NCBI GenBank assembly: GCA_021793395.1
Contig: JAJYSU010000007.1
Location: 1 to 64,000, forward strand
Source of the DNA: Actinomycetes bacterium
GTDB taxonomy: Bacteria; Actinomycetota; Acidimicrobiia; Acidimicrobiales; RAAP-2
Length of the DNA stretch: 64,000 nt
Direction: 5' to 3'
Positions 1 to 7,129 of this stretch are shown piece by piece; position 1 is the stretch's first letter, and every line of letters starts with the position of its first letter. Both the position numbers and the translations under genes were made by a program. Under the pieces are notes generated by a model, which ran no database searches, was not told the DNA's origin, and saw only the letters and a program-made list of their open reading frames with translations.

Positions 1-70
1 CTGCCCGGATTTGAACCGGGGACCTCTGCGTCCCGAACGCAGCGCGCTAACCAAACTGCGCTACAGCCCG
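1..70 (-). tRNA. tRNA-Pro (CGG anticodon), 3' end cut by window edge
   Basis: Read on the minus strand the sequence folds as a tRNA: acceptor 5' strand CGGGCTG, a D-arm, an anticodon stem CTGCG/CGCAG closing the loop TTCGGGA (anticodon CGG, reading CCG proline codons), and a T-arm CCCGG-TTCAAAT-CCGGG. The acceptor 3' strand stops after CAG, so about four stem bases and the discriminator lie outside the window. Whether CCA is encoded cannot be seen. Confidence 0.95.
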
Positions 71-117
71 CAGCGAAGAATCTCGCAGCCCGTCAATCCT
101 AGTCGCGACTGACGGGG

Positions 118-960
118 TCAACCCGCGCCCGAGGACTCGTGGACCGCGGCGTCGCTCGAGGACGGGTGATGCTCCACCACGATCTCACTGATACGGCGAC
201 GCTCGACGGACTGGACGCGAAACGTCCAGTCTCCGAAGGTGTAGGTAGAGCCGGGGGCCGGAATCTCTCCGGCTAGATCCAGGATGAATCCCGCCAGAGT
301 GACGTACTCCCCCTCGGGGATGTGAAGACCCAACTCTTCTTCCACCCGATCGACGTGCGTCTGGCCGTCAACGAGCCACCGATCATCGCGGATCCGCTCA
401 ATGGCTTCGTCGTCGTTCTCATCGAACTCGTCGGCCAGGTCGCCTACCAACTGTTCGAGGATGTCGCGGATGGAGATGACGCCGGCCACGCCCCCGTGTT
501 CGTCGATCACGACGGCGAAGGTCCGGCGCCGAGCGCGCATCTCGCTGAGACTCTCTAGGAGGTCCAGCGTCTCGGGGAGTAGCAGCGGTCGGCGAATCTT
601 GCGCGCGATCTCGCCGGTGGCAGGCAGTGACACGCCGATCGCCCGCTTGACCGTGGTGCTACGAAAGAGGTCGTTGACGTAGAGCACGCCCTCCACGTCG
701 TCGAGGTCTCCTTGCACGACCGGGAAACACGAGTGGCCGGTGTCGCGCACCGCGTCGGCGATCGCCTCGGGCGTCACCGGCGCGACCAGGACGGCGACGT
801 CGACGCGCGGGGTCATGACGTCGCGCAACTCGAGTTTGCTCAGCTGGTCGACGCGGGCGTGAATCGCCTCGGCTTCGGGCGACATGGGAGCAGCGGGGCT
901 GCGCTTTTTCAGGATCCCGCGGAACCGCGAGCGGTCCGGGGGAGGCTGCGAGTCGGTCAT
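118..960 (-). CDS. CBS-pair / CorC_HlyC-domain protein without membrane domain
   Basis: The product is 280 aa. A basic N-terminus leads into a CBS pair (roughly residues 45-170, starting at the typical DVMTPR motif) and a C-terminal CorC_HlyC domain (about 195-270, with the characteristic YVTLAGFIL). The family's usual N-terminal DUF21 membrane domain is missing, as in E. coli CorC/YbeX, so it is probably a soluble protein linked to ion transport or adenine-nucleotide sensing. The start ATG overlaps the stop of the upstream receiver-domain gene by four bases (ATGA), so the two are probably translated together. Domain identity is firm; the physiological role is inferred and unclear. Confidence 0.85.
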   Translation of the reverse strand: MTDSQPPPDRSRFRGILKKRSPAAPMSPEAEAIHARVDQLSKLELRDVMTPRVDVAVLVAPVTPEAIADAVRDTGHSCFPVVQGDLDDVEGVLYVNDLFRSTTVKRAIGVSLPATGEIARKIRRPLLLPETLDLLESLSEMRARRRTFAVVIDEHGGVAGVISIRDILEQLVGDLADEFDENDDEAIERIRDDRWLVDGQTHVDRVEEELGLHIPEGEYVTLAGFILDLAGEIPAPGSTYTFGDWTFRVQSVERRRISEIVVEHHPSSSDAAVHESSGAG

Positions 961-1385
961 CGAGTCCCGGTGCCGGCCCGCACGGTGCGGGGGCGCAGCG
1001 ACTCGTCGTCGTAGTCCTCACCGCGAAGCAGCGCGCGGACGGCCGCGCGCGTGCGAAGCGGGTCCAGAGGCTTGACGAGGAAGCCCTCAGCTCCGCTGCG
1101 TCGGGCGAGGAAGACGTCGGGACGCCGGTCGAGCAGCATCAGCACGGGGACCGGCTCCAGGGCACCGTAGGACTCCTCGTGGCGAAGGTCCAGGCAGATG
1201 GCCATGCCCCCCATGGCGCCCACCTGGAAGTCGGTGATGACCAGGTCAATGTCACCCTCGCCCACCCGGGCGCGTACCTCGCGGCCACTAGCCACTTCGT
1301 CGACCGTGAGGTCGGGCCCTTCGATCATTAGTCGGATATCACGCCGAAGCGACGCGAGGTCGCTCACCACAAGAACGGTAGCCAC
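957..1385 (-). CDS. Single-domain response regulator (receiver only)
   Basis: This 142-aa protein is one CheY-like receiver domain and a short tail, with no output domain. Expected phosphorylation residues are visible: an acidic residue after beta-1 (Asp9), the phosphoacceptor Asp52 in VITDF, and Lys105 in FLVKPL. It probably takes phosphate from a kinase encoded elsewhere and signals by protein contact. It starts with GTG, and a TACGCT element lies six bases upstream, which fits a leaderless transcript. It overlaps the downstream CBS gene by four bases, so that protein is a plausible partner, but this is inference from gene order. Confidence 0.85.
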   Translation of the reverse strand: MATVLVVSDLASLRRDIRLMIEGPDLTVDEVASGREVRARVGEGDIDLVITDFQVGAMGGMAICLDLRHEESYGALEPVPVLMLLDRRPDVFLARRSGAEGFLVKPLDPLRTRAAVRALLRGEDYDDESLRPRTVRAGTGTR

Positions 1386-1391
1386 GAGGCC

Positions 1392-1397
1392 AGCGTA
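1392..1397 (-). promoter_or_regulatory. Candidate -10 (TACGCT), leaderless start of receiver gene
   Basis: TACGCT on the minus strand is separated from the GTG start by six bases. This puts the predicted transcription start at or next to the start codon. No convincing -35 is visible. Confidence 0.45.
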
Positions 1398-1500
1398 GCG
1401 TAGCGTCGCGCCGTCACCAAAGGGTGGCGAACTGGGTACAAGAACTCTTGCCGGGCGTCGCGCGAGTGGGTAACCTGCGCATCAAAGCAGGAGGGGGAGC

Positions 1501-1752
1501 GTGATGGCGATTTTTCCGTTGTCGTGGACCGAATCCGCCGCGTGCCGTGGTCGCGAGGGGGTGCTGTTCTTTCCGCCCGAGACGGGCGAGCGAAAGGAGG
1601 AACGGCTCGAGCGCGAGCAGAGTGCCAAGCGACTATGCCAGGCGTGCGTCGTGCGCCACGAATGTCTGACCTGCGCACTGGAGCGCCACGAGTCCCACGG
1701 CATCTGGGGCGGCATGAACGAAGCGGAGCGCCGGGGGCTACTGAGTTACTGA
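1501..1752 (+). CDS. WhiB-family iron-sulfur transcriptional regulator
   Basis: The product is 83 aa, typical for WhiB-like proteins, an actinobacterial family that binds a redox- and NO-sensitive [4Fe-4S] cluster and acts with the principal sigma factor. Cluster ligands fit Cys15, Cys46, Cys49 and Cys55, the WhiB C-x(n)-C-x2-C-x5-C pattern, with an extra Cys58. The GIWGGM turn follows. GTG and ATG are adjacent start options; an AGGAGG Shine-Dalgarno sequence precedes both, and TAACCT further upstream may be the -10. The gene's last 15 bases overlap the convergent VKOR gene. Which WhiB paralogue this is cannot be decided from this sequence alone. Confidence 0.92.
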   Translation: MMAIFPLSWTESAACRGREGVLFFPPETGERKEERLEREQSAKRLCQACVVRHECLTCALERHESHGIWGGMNEAERRGLLSY

Positions 1753-2211
1753 GCGGGTCCATCCCAGTTGAGTGGGGCTGACGCGGCTGACGACCACCAG
1801 GAGGGCCAGCGTGACGACGTGCACGCCCGTGCACCACAGACAGATGTGGTCGATGATGAGCAGTTCCGCCGCGACGAGCCACAACACGAAGGCCATGGAC
1901 ACTCCGACTAGCGCGACGCGCGCGACGTGGACCGCGCGCACGGAAGAGCGCCAGGCCCACGGTGAGTTGATAACGACCATGACGAGGTAGTCGGCTAGTC
2001 CCAGCACCGCCACGGGCATGCCGAGGAACGACGACTGGGCCGAGGTTGTCACGGCGGCGCAATTTACCGTCCCCGACTCCGCGCAGGCGAGGAACTGCGT
2101 GCCGGCGTAGTGCGTGAAGGTGAGGTATCCCGAGATGCCCAGCCCGATGAAACTGAGCAGCCACGTGGCCACGACGGCCCAGCGCGGAACGCTCAGCGCC
2201 GGGGCGCTCAC
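1738..2211 (-). CDS. Vitamin K epoxide reductase (VKOR) family membrane protein
   Basis: The product is 157 aa with four or five hydrophobic segments. It carries the VKOR cysteine set: a loop pair (Cys43 and Cys51) and the CLWC quinone-site pair (Cys124/Cys127). Bacterial VKORs re-oxidise a DsbA-like thiol oxidoreductase and pass electrons to quinone, driving disulfide formation outside the membrane. The GTG start overlaps the stop of the upstream DUF929 gene by four bases, so the two are co-translated. That neighbour has a CPYC thioredoxin-like motif and is the likely partner. The 3' end overlaps whiB convergently. Confidence 0.92.
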   Translation of the reverse strand: MSAPALSVPRWAVVATWLLSFIGLGISGYLTFTHYAGTQFLACAESGTVNCAAVTTSAQSSFLGMPVAVLGLADYLVMVVINSPWAWRSSVRAVHVARVALVGVSMAFVLWLVAAELLIIDHICLWCTGVHVVTLALLVVVSRVSPTQLGWTRSVTQ

Positions 2212-3161
2212 TTGATGCCCATGGCCTTTTTCGCCGCCATGACGCCGGGGCTCTGGCAGACGGTGCCCGGGTGGTCCTTGGTCAACTGGCAGATAGCGGC
2301 GCTCAGGTAGTTAGCCGTGGCGACGATGGCGTCGGTGACCGGGCTCTGGGCGTTGGACAGCCCCGAGGCGATCTGACTGCGCGTGAGTCCGGTCAGGGAC
2401 GCCGGCGAGTAGCTGGCGCCCGAAACCAGGTAGCGGTTGCCTAGGGAGATGAAGGGGATCGACCCGTCGGCCGAGGACGGCATCCCCGGAATGTACGTCG
2501 ACGTGTCGTACTTCTTAAAGAGGGCGTTCTCGGCGGCCGTGGGCTTCTGCAGCGGGGTGTAGAAGTTTAGGGCCGACGAGTAGACGTTGGTGTAGGCCTC
2601 GATGCTACGGAACGCGAGGTAGGGCGACGTGTAGCGCGCCTTGAGGAAGGTGAACGTGGGGGTGCCGGGGTAGATGTCCTTCGCGCCGCTCGTGGTGTCA
2701 CCGAGTCCGTGCCAGGTGCCGAAGCGGCTGAGGGCCACGATCGTGGGCCAGCGTTCGGCCGCGCAGTAGGGGCAGTACTCGGCGCCGAGGTAGAAAACCT
2801 CAGGTACGCGAGTGCCGGTGCTCGTCGTGGCGGTGAGGGGCGGCTGACCCTTCAGCGGGATGGGTGCGGCTACCGGGGCCACGCTGGACGTGATGCCCAC
2901 GGCGTTGAACACCGACGTCGGCACCGTGGTGATCTGCCTGAGGGTCGTGGCGTCGGTGGGCTGAAAGACGTCCGAACCGCCCGAGGACGATCCGCCCGAC
3001 ACTTTGATCACGACCAGCGCGACGACGACGACCACGACGACCGCCAGGGCGATCCACGTGAAGAGGCCGGCCGGGCGACCGGTGGCACGGGCGGACGAGG
3101 GGCGCGCGGCACCGCGCGACGGGTTGGCGCCCGCCTTCTTTGAGGTGGAGGATTTGGCCAC
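2208..3161 (-). CDS. DUF929-type membrane-anchored thioredoxin-like protein, VKOR partner
   Basis: The product is 317 aa. A basic N-terminus is followed by one transmembrane segment (about residues 33-53), a Ser/Gly linker and a large extracytoplasmic domain with CPYC (Cys130/Cys133) after FYLGAEY, the DUF929 signature. The C-terminus has two more cysteines, possibly a second disulfide. A GTG start with AAGGAG five bases upstream was chosen. With the overlapping VKOR gene it probably forms an oxidative folding pair, DUF929 as the donor and VKOR as its re-oxidant. The family assignment is firm; the reaction is inferred from the motif and coupling. Confidence 0.82.
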   Translation of the reverse strand: MAKSSTSKKAGANPSRGAARPSSARATGRPAGLFTWIALAVVVVVVVALVVIKVSGGSSSGGSDVFQPTDATTLRQITTVPTSVFNAVGITSSVAPVAAPIPLKGQPPLTATTSTGTRVPEVFYLGAEYCPYCAAERWPTIVALSRFGTWHGLGDTTSGAKDIYPGTPTFTFLKARYTSPYLAFRSIEAYTNVYSSALNFYTPLQKPTAAENALFKKYDTSTYIPGMPSSADGSIPFISLGNRYLVSGASYSPASLTGLTRSQIASGLSNAQSPVTDAIVATANYLSAAICQLTKDHPGTVCQSPGVMAAKKAMGIK

Positions 3162-3645
3162 GGTTCTCCTTGGGTCGCTACAAACTTACTGCCTGGATCC
3201 ACCGCTGCAGACCCATGGGCTCGTCTATTCCCGGGCCGCCTCGCCCGATGAGCCGAATGATCTCCTTCGAGAACTCGGGAGTTCGGGAGTTTGGTAGCTC
3301 GCTGCTCGCCGTCGGGGCCGGGATCTCCTCGGCCGGTGCGGCGAGGACGTGACGCGTGGCTGAGTGAGGTCGAGCCACTATCGGTGTCGTGTTCGCTTGG
3401 GGATCCGTCGGCGACAGTGGAGGCTACGTTCGGATCCGGGCCGTTGCACTCATCGGCGAGACGCCGCTGACCGACGGTGCGGATCGTGTCGACAAGGTCA
3501 GGGACCGACGCCGTCGCGCCGACCACGACCGACTACCGGCTCGTTGAGTCGTGGCACGTCGAGGAGCGAGGCTGCGACGAGCGAGTCGGCTTGGTCCCGG
3601 GTGCCCTCGCGAGTTGAGGCAACCATCCGTAGATTAGGTTGGATC
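3162..3645 (+). other. Intergenic region, no supported gene
   Basis: About 480 bases lie between the divergent DUF929 and NUDIX genes. Reading frames here are rich in Arg/Ser/Pro and look non-coding, including the in-frame extension of the NUDIX ORF. A palindrome GAACT-CGGG-AGTTC lies near 3271-3284 and could be an operator or hairpin. No tRNA, riboswitch or convincing -35/-10 pair was recognised apart from the element just before the NUDIX start. Confidence 0.5.
3635..3640 (+). promoter_or_regulatory. Candidate -10 (TAGGTT), leaderless start of NUDIX gene
   Basis: TAGGTT ends five bases before the ATG at 3646, with no good Shine-Dalgarno between. This supports the short start over the long upstream extension. 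Confidence 0.4.
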
Positions 3646-4449
3646 ATGGTCGACAACCTGATTCCTCGACCGGCTAGCACGGTGGTGACGCTGCGCGACG
3701 CGTCCGGAGGCGTCGAGGTGCTGATGGTGCGGCGCAACCTGCGAAGTGAGTTCGTCGGGGGAGCCTACGTGTTCCCCGGTGGCGGCGTCGACGCGGGAGA
3801 CGCCGACCCGACGTGGGCGACGCGCGTACGGGGGCTCGACGACGCGATCGCGTCGTCACGGCTCGAGGTGACGTCAGGCGGATTGGCCTACTTCGTGGCG
3901 GGCTTGCGTGAACTGTTCGAGGAGGCGGGGCTGCTGATCGCCTGCGATCAGTTCGGCACCGCGCTCACCCTTGACGACCGAGACCGGCAGTTACGGTTGG
4001 CGGCTCGGCGCCGTGACCTTAACGCGAGATCGACGACGTTGGCGGACATCCTGGTCGACGAGGAGTTGTGGCTGGATCTCACGCGCGTGGGTTACCTCGC
4101 CCACTGGGTGACCCCGGTGGGTATGGTGCGCCGATACGACACGCGGTTCCTGGTGGCCGCGACGCCGCCGAGTCAGGTCGCCGCGCACGACGAGGGCGAG
4201 ACCGTGGACAGTCGTTGGCTGCGACCACGCGAGGCCCTCGACGCGAGTCGCCGGGGCGAGATGACCATGGTCCTGCCAACCCTGCGGACGCTGGCGTCGA
4301 TCGCTGATTTCGCGACCGTGGACGAGGCGCTGGCGTACGTGCGCGAGCAGCGCCACGTGACGCGCGTCGAACCTCGTCTCGTCGTGCGTGACGGGGTGGC
4401 GACACCGGTCACTCCCGGGGAACCCGGCTACGACGAGGCGGGCGGCTAG
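3646..4449 (+). CDS. NUDIX hydrolase, NUDT19/CoA-pyrophosphatase-like
   Basis: The product is 267 aa from the ATG chosen here; the ORF track's extra 94 N-terminal residues look untranslated. It opens with PRPASTVVTLRD, then VFPGGGVD, and carries the Nudix core RELFEEAGLL separated from the GGG by an insertion, as in larger NUDT19-like enzymes. It should hydrolyse a nucleoside-diphosphate-X compound, plausibly an acyl-CoA, but the substrate is not shown by the sequence. It stands alone, and its last four bases overlap the convergent mrp gene. Confidence 0.8.
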   Translation: MVDNLIPRPASTVVTLRDASGGVEVLMVRRNLRSEFVGGAYVFPGGGVDAGDADPTWATRVRGLDDAIASSRLEVTSGGLAYFVAGLRELFEEAGLLIACDQFGTALTLDDRDRQLRLAARRRDLNARSTTLADILVDEELWLDLTRVGYLAHWVTPVGMVRRYDTRFLVAATPPSQVAAHDEGETVDSRWLRPREALDASRRGEMTMVLPTLRTLASIADFATVDEALAYVREQRHVTRVEPRLVVRDGVATPVTPGEPGYDEAGG

Positions 4450-5576
4450 GCGGGCTCGACGGCTCGCGCCAGTGCGTCCAGGAGCCGTGCGGTGCAGCCG
4501 GCGGCGCCCGGCGGCGGCGCCAGGTCGTCGATCACTCGCCGCGCGAGGGTTGCGAAGACCCCGTCGTCCTCGTCGAAGGCGACGGGTCGTCCCTGGTCAC
4601 CCCCCTCACTGATGTCGGGGCGCAGGGGGATACTCGCGACCAGCGGCACACCGATCTCGTCGGCGAGCAGGCGGCCTCCGCCCTCACCGAACAACGCGTG
4701 ACGTTCACCGCAGTGACACGTCAGTGCGCTCATGTTCTCGATCACGCCGAGAACGCGAATGGAGGACTTGCGCGCGAAGTCGGCGCTGCGTGCCGCGACG
4801 CGCTGCGCGGCGTGGTGCGGCGTCGTCACCAGGAGCAGACCCATTCGCGGCAGGATCCGCGCCAGGGTCATGGCGATGTCACCCGTTCCGGGGGGCGTGT
4901 CGATGATGAGGTAGTCGATGCCCGACCAGTCCGCGTCCTCGATGAACTGGGCGACCGCCTTTTGGACCATCAATCCTCGCCAGAGGAGCGCCCGCTCCTC
5001 GTCGGCCAGTAGCCCCATGGAGAGAAGTCGGACCTCGCCGGCGCCAGCCGGCGCCACCAGGGGTTGCATCTTGGCGTCGCGCACCGCGATGTCCCCGCTG
5101 ATGCCGAGGAGTCGGCTGAGCGAGAACCCCCAGACGTCGGCGTCGAGGACCCCGACGGTGCGCCCGGTGCGCGCGAGCGCTACCGCGAGGTTCGCCGCGA
5201 CCGACGACTTTCCGACGCCCCCCTTACCGGATCCAATCATGATGACGGGTGCGCCCGAGGGGATCGTGGTCGACGGCGCCCGGTCCTGGGCCAGGGATCG
5301 CGCGCGGCGCAGGAGCGTCGCGCGCTGGTCCGGGGACATGACGGCGTAGCGTACGTCGACGCGGCGGACCCCGTCGATACCCCGGGCGGCCTCGCGGACG
5401 TCGCGTTCGATCTGGTGGCGCAGCGGGCAGCCGGCGGTGGTCAGCGCCACCGCGATCGTCGCGACGCCGTCGCGTAACGTGACGTCGCCGACCATACCGA
5501 GTTCGGTGATGGGGGCGCCTAACTCGGGGTCTCGCACTAGAGCGAGGCGTTCTCGCAGTTCCTCGACGTCACTCAC
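4446..5576 (-). CDS. mrp: Mrp/ApbC (NBP35-type) iron-sulfur cluster carrier ATPase
   Basis: The product is 376 aa. Residues 1-85 form an MIP18/DUF59 domain, followed by the ParA-like ATPase with the deviant Walker A GSGKGGVGKSS at about 115-125 and DTPPGTGD downstream. Mrp proteins bind and transfer [4Fe-4S] clusters. The usual CxxC cluster site appears as closely spaced Cys in LTCHCGE (CxC), which is slightly unusual. It starts with GTG, six bases after a TAGCGT element. It is divergent from erpA, another Fe-S assembly gene, so this is a small cluster-assembly locus. Confidence 0.9.
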   Translation of the reverse strand: MSDVEELRERLALVRDPELGAPITELGMVGDVTLRDGVATIAVALTTAGCPLRHQIERDVREAARGIDGVRRVDVRYAVMSPDQRATLLRRARSLAQDRAPSTTIPSGAPVIMIGSGKGGVGKSSVAANLAVALARTGRTVGVLDADVWGFSLSRLLGISGDIAVRDAKMQPLVAPAGAGEVRLLSMGLLADEERALLWRGLMVQKAVAQFIEDADWSGIDYLIIDTPPGTGDIAMTLARILPRMGLLLVTTPHHAAQRVAARSADFARKSSIRVLGVIENMSALTCHCGERHALFGEGGGRLLADEIGVPLVASIPLRPDISEGGDQGRPVAFDEDDGVFATLARRVIDDLAPPPGAAGCTARLLDALARAVEPA

Positions 5577-5582
5577 GTAGTG

Positions 5583-5588
5583 ACGCTA
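5583..5588 (-). promoter_or_regulatory. Candidate -10 (TAGCGT), leaderless start of mrp
   Basis: TAGCGT on the minus strand lies six bases before the mrp GTG, with no Shine-Dalgarno between. Confidence 0.45.
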
Positions 5589-5635
5589 CCGGGGTGACGG
5601 CGACCCCGAGCGGCGCGGTGATCTCATCGGGGGGG

Positions 5636-5664
5636 TGTACAGCGCGCAAGGCGGCCGCTACACT
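5636..5664 (+). promoter_or_regulatory. Promoter for erpA-ridA (TGTACA-17-TACACT)
   Basis: TGTACA matches the -35 consensus at four of six positions and is 17 bases from TACACT. Transcription would start near 5671, giving a short leader that carries the AGGAGG ribosome site before erpA. Confidence 0.5.
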
Positions 5665-5687
5665 CGGGACAACGAGAAGGAGGACAG

Positions 5688-6062
5688 ATGTCGAACGTGA
5701 CGACCACCAGCCCTCGCACTGACGAGCGCGTCGCCGATCCCATCACCCTGACGAGCGTGGCGGCCGAGAAGGTTGCGGAGTTGATTGCCGCCGAGGATGC
5801 CGCCGAGGCACTGTCACTGCGCGTCGCGGTGAAGTCGGGCGGATGCTCCGGGTTCAATTACGACATGTATTTCGACTCCGAGGTCGCCTCGGACGACATC
5901 GTGCGCACCTTTGGCGAGGTCTCCGTCGTGGTGGACGCCGAGAGCGCCGAATTGCTGACGGGGTCCACTCTCGACTTCACCGACTCGCTGCAGGGGGCGG
6001 GATTTCACATCACCAACCCCAACGCCACGCGCACCTGCGGGTGCGGCAACTCCTTTAGTTAG
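5688..6062 (+). CDS. erpA: ErpA/IscA (HesB) A-type iron-sulfur carrier
   Basis: The product is 124 aa. It has the A-type carrier cysteines: one in SGGCSGFNY and the C-terminal pair in TCGCGNSFS. These bind an Fe-S cluster and deliver it to apo-proteins. A strong AGGAGG lies just upstream of the ATG. It faces the divergent Mrp carrier gene and is followed immediately, with no gap, by ridA. The name erpA is chosen over iscA because there is no isc operon here; the subfamily is not proven. Confidence 0.92.
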   Translation: MSNVTTTSPRTDERVADPITLTSVAAEKVAELIAAEDAAEALSLRVAVKSGGCSGFNYDMYFDSEVASDDIVRTFGEVSVVVDAESAELLTGSTLDFTDSLQGAGFHITNPNATRTCGCGNSFS

Positions 6063-6425
6063 GTGGCGACGGTCGGTCCCTACTCGCCCTGGCGGCGAGC
6101 GGGTAACTTCGTGATCCTCTCGGGCCAGTTGGGCCTGGTTGATCGAGGTCAGGGGCCCGAATTGGTCGACGGCACTGCCGGCGACCAATTGCGCCAGGCT
6201 CTGGTCAACGCGCGCGAGGTGCTGGCGGAGGCCGACGCGACGTTCGACCAGGTGGTGAAGGGGACTCTCTTTCTCACCGATATGAGCGACTTCGCGTCCT
6301 GCAACGACGTGTGGACGGAGGCGTTCGCCGTGCCGCGGCCCACCCGCTCCGCGGTCGCGGTCGCGCAACTTCCCCTCGGTGCTCGAGCCGAGGTCGAACT
6401 CTGGGCTTACGCTCCGATCGACTAA
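6063..6425 (+). CDS. ridA: RidA/YjgF-family imine/enamine deaminase
   Basis: The product is 120 aa, the usual RidA length. It has the conserved VILSGQLG strand, and RPTRSAVAVAQLP containing the arginine that holds the substrate carboxylate. RidA hydrolyses reactive 2-aminoacrylate-type intermediates released by PLP enzymes. The GTG start begins directly after the erpA stop codon, so translation is probably coupled. It converges with the GlnR-like gene, overlapping it by four bases. Confidence 0.88.
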   Translation: MATVGPYSPWRRAGNFVILSGQLGLVDRGQGPELVDGTAGDQLRQALVNAREVLAEADATFDQVVKGTLFLTDMSDFASCNDVWTEAFAVPRPTRSAVAVAQLPLGARAEVELWAYAPID

Positions 6426-7129
6426 TCGTCGTCGGCGAGGGCGTAATCAGTGGACGCGCCGAACTTGTAGCCGACCGATCGGACGGTCTGAATGAGGTGG
6501 GCGTTCTCTTCACCGAGTTTGGCTCGTAGACGTCGAACGTGAACGTCGACAGTGCGCGCCCCCCCGTAGTACTCGTAGCCCCAGACGCGGCTGAGGAGCG
6601 TTTCGCGGGTGAAGACCCGATGGGGGTTGGTCGCGAGGAAGCGTAGGAGTTCGTACTCCATGTAGGTCAGGTCCATGACCCGCCCCGCGATGGTCGCCTG
6701 GTAGGTCTCGAGATTCATCGAGAGGCCGCCGTGCTCGACCCGCGCTGCCACGCTCTCGTTGCCGGCGCGGCGTAGCCGGTGGCGCAGCCGCGTGGCGAGT
6801 TCGCTGACGTCGAAGGGGCCGACGACGAAGTCGTCGAATAAGTCCTCGCGAAAGGTGAGGTCGTCGAGTTGGTAGTGGTCGAGAAGCAGGATGATTGGCA
6901 CCACCGGGTGGTCGCGATGGCGCAGTTGGCGACAGAGATTCATTGCTTCGGTGAAGGGAAATCCGGCGGCGTTGATGACCGCGCCCGCGTAACCGTCGGG
7001 GGGTTCGAGGGAGGCGACTTCGTTGAGACGGCCGCTGGTCGCCACGACCGGGGTGACCCCCGTGACCTCGAGGGCCTTGCGCACGGGACCCTCGCAGGAG
7101 GGGACGCACAGGACCGGGTCGCTGGTCAC
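6422..7129 (-). CDS. glnR: GlnR-like OmpR-family regulator with degenerate receiver
   Basis: The product is 235 aa from a GTG that overlaps the glnA stop (GTGA). The C-terminal winged helix (about 140-225) is intact and strongly GlnR-like, with VFTRETLLSRVWGYEYYGG and TVDVHVRRLRAKLG. The receiver is degenerate: beta-1 ends VPS instead of two acids, the phosphoacceptor region reads AVINAAGFP with no Asp, and the conserved Lys is Gly in VVGPFD. Actinobacterial GlnR is an orphan regulator of nitrogen genes that works without classical phosphorylation. Coupling to two glutamine synthetase genes supports this role. The ORF track's longer N-terminus runs into glnA and was rejected. Confidence 0.75.
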   Translation of the reverse strand: MTSDPVLCVPSCEGPVRKALEVTGVTPVVATSGRLNEVASLEPPDGYAGAVINAAGFPFTEAMNLCRQLRHRDHPVVPIILLLDHYQLDDLTFREDLFDDFVVGPFDVSELATRLRHRLRRAGNESVAARVEHGGLSMNLETYQATIAGRVMDLTYMEYELLRFLATNPHRVFTRETLLSRVWGYEYYGGARTVDVHVRRLRAKLGEENAHLIQTVRSVGYKFGASTDYALADDD

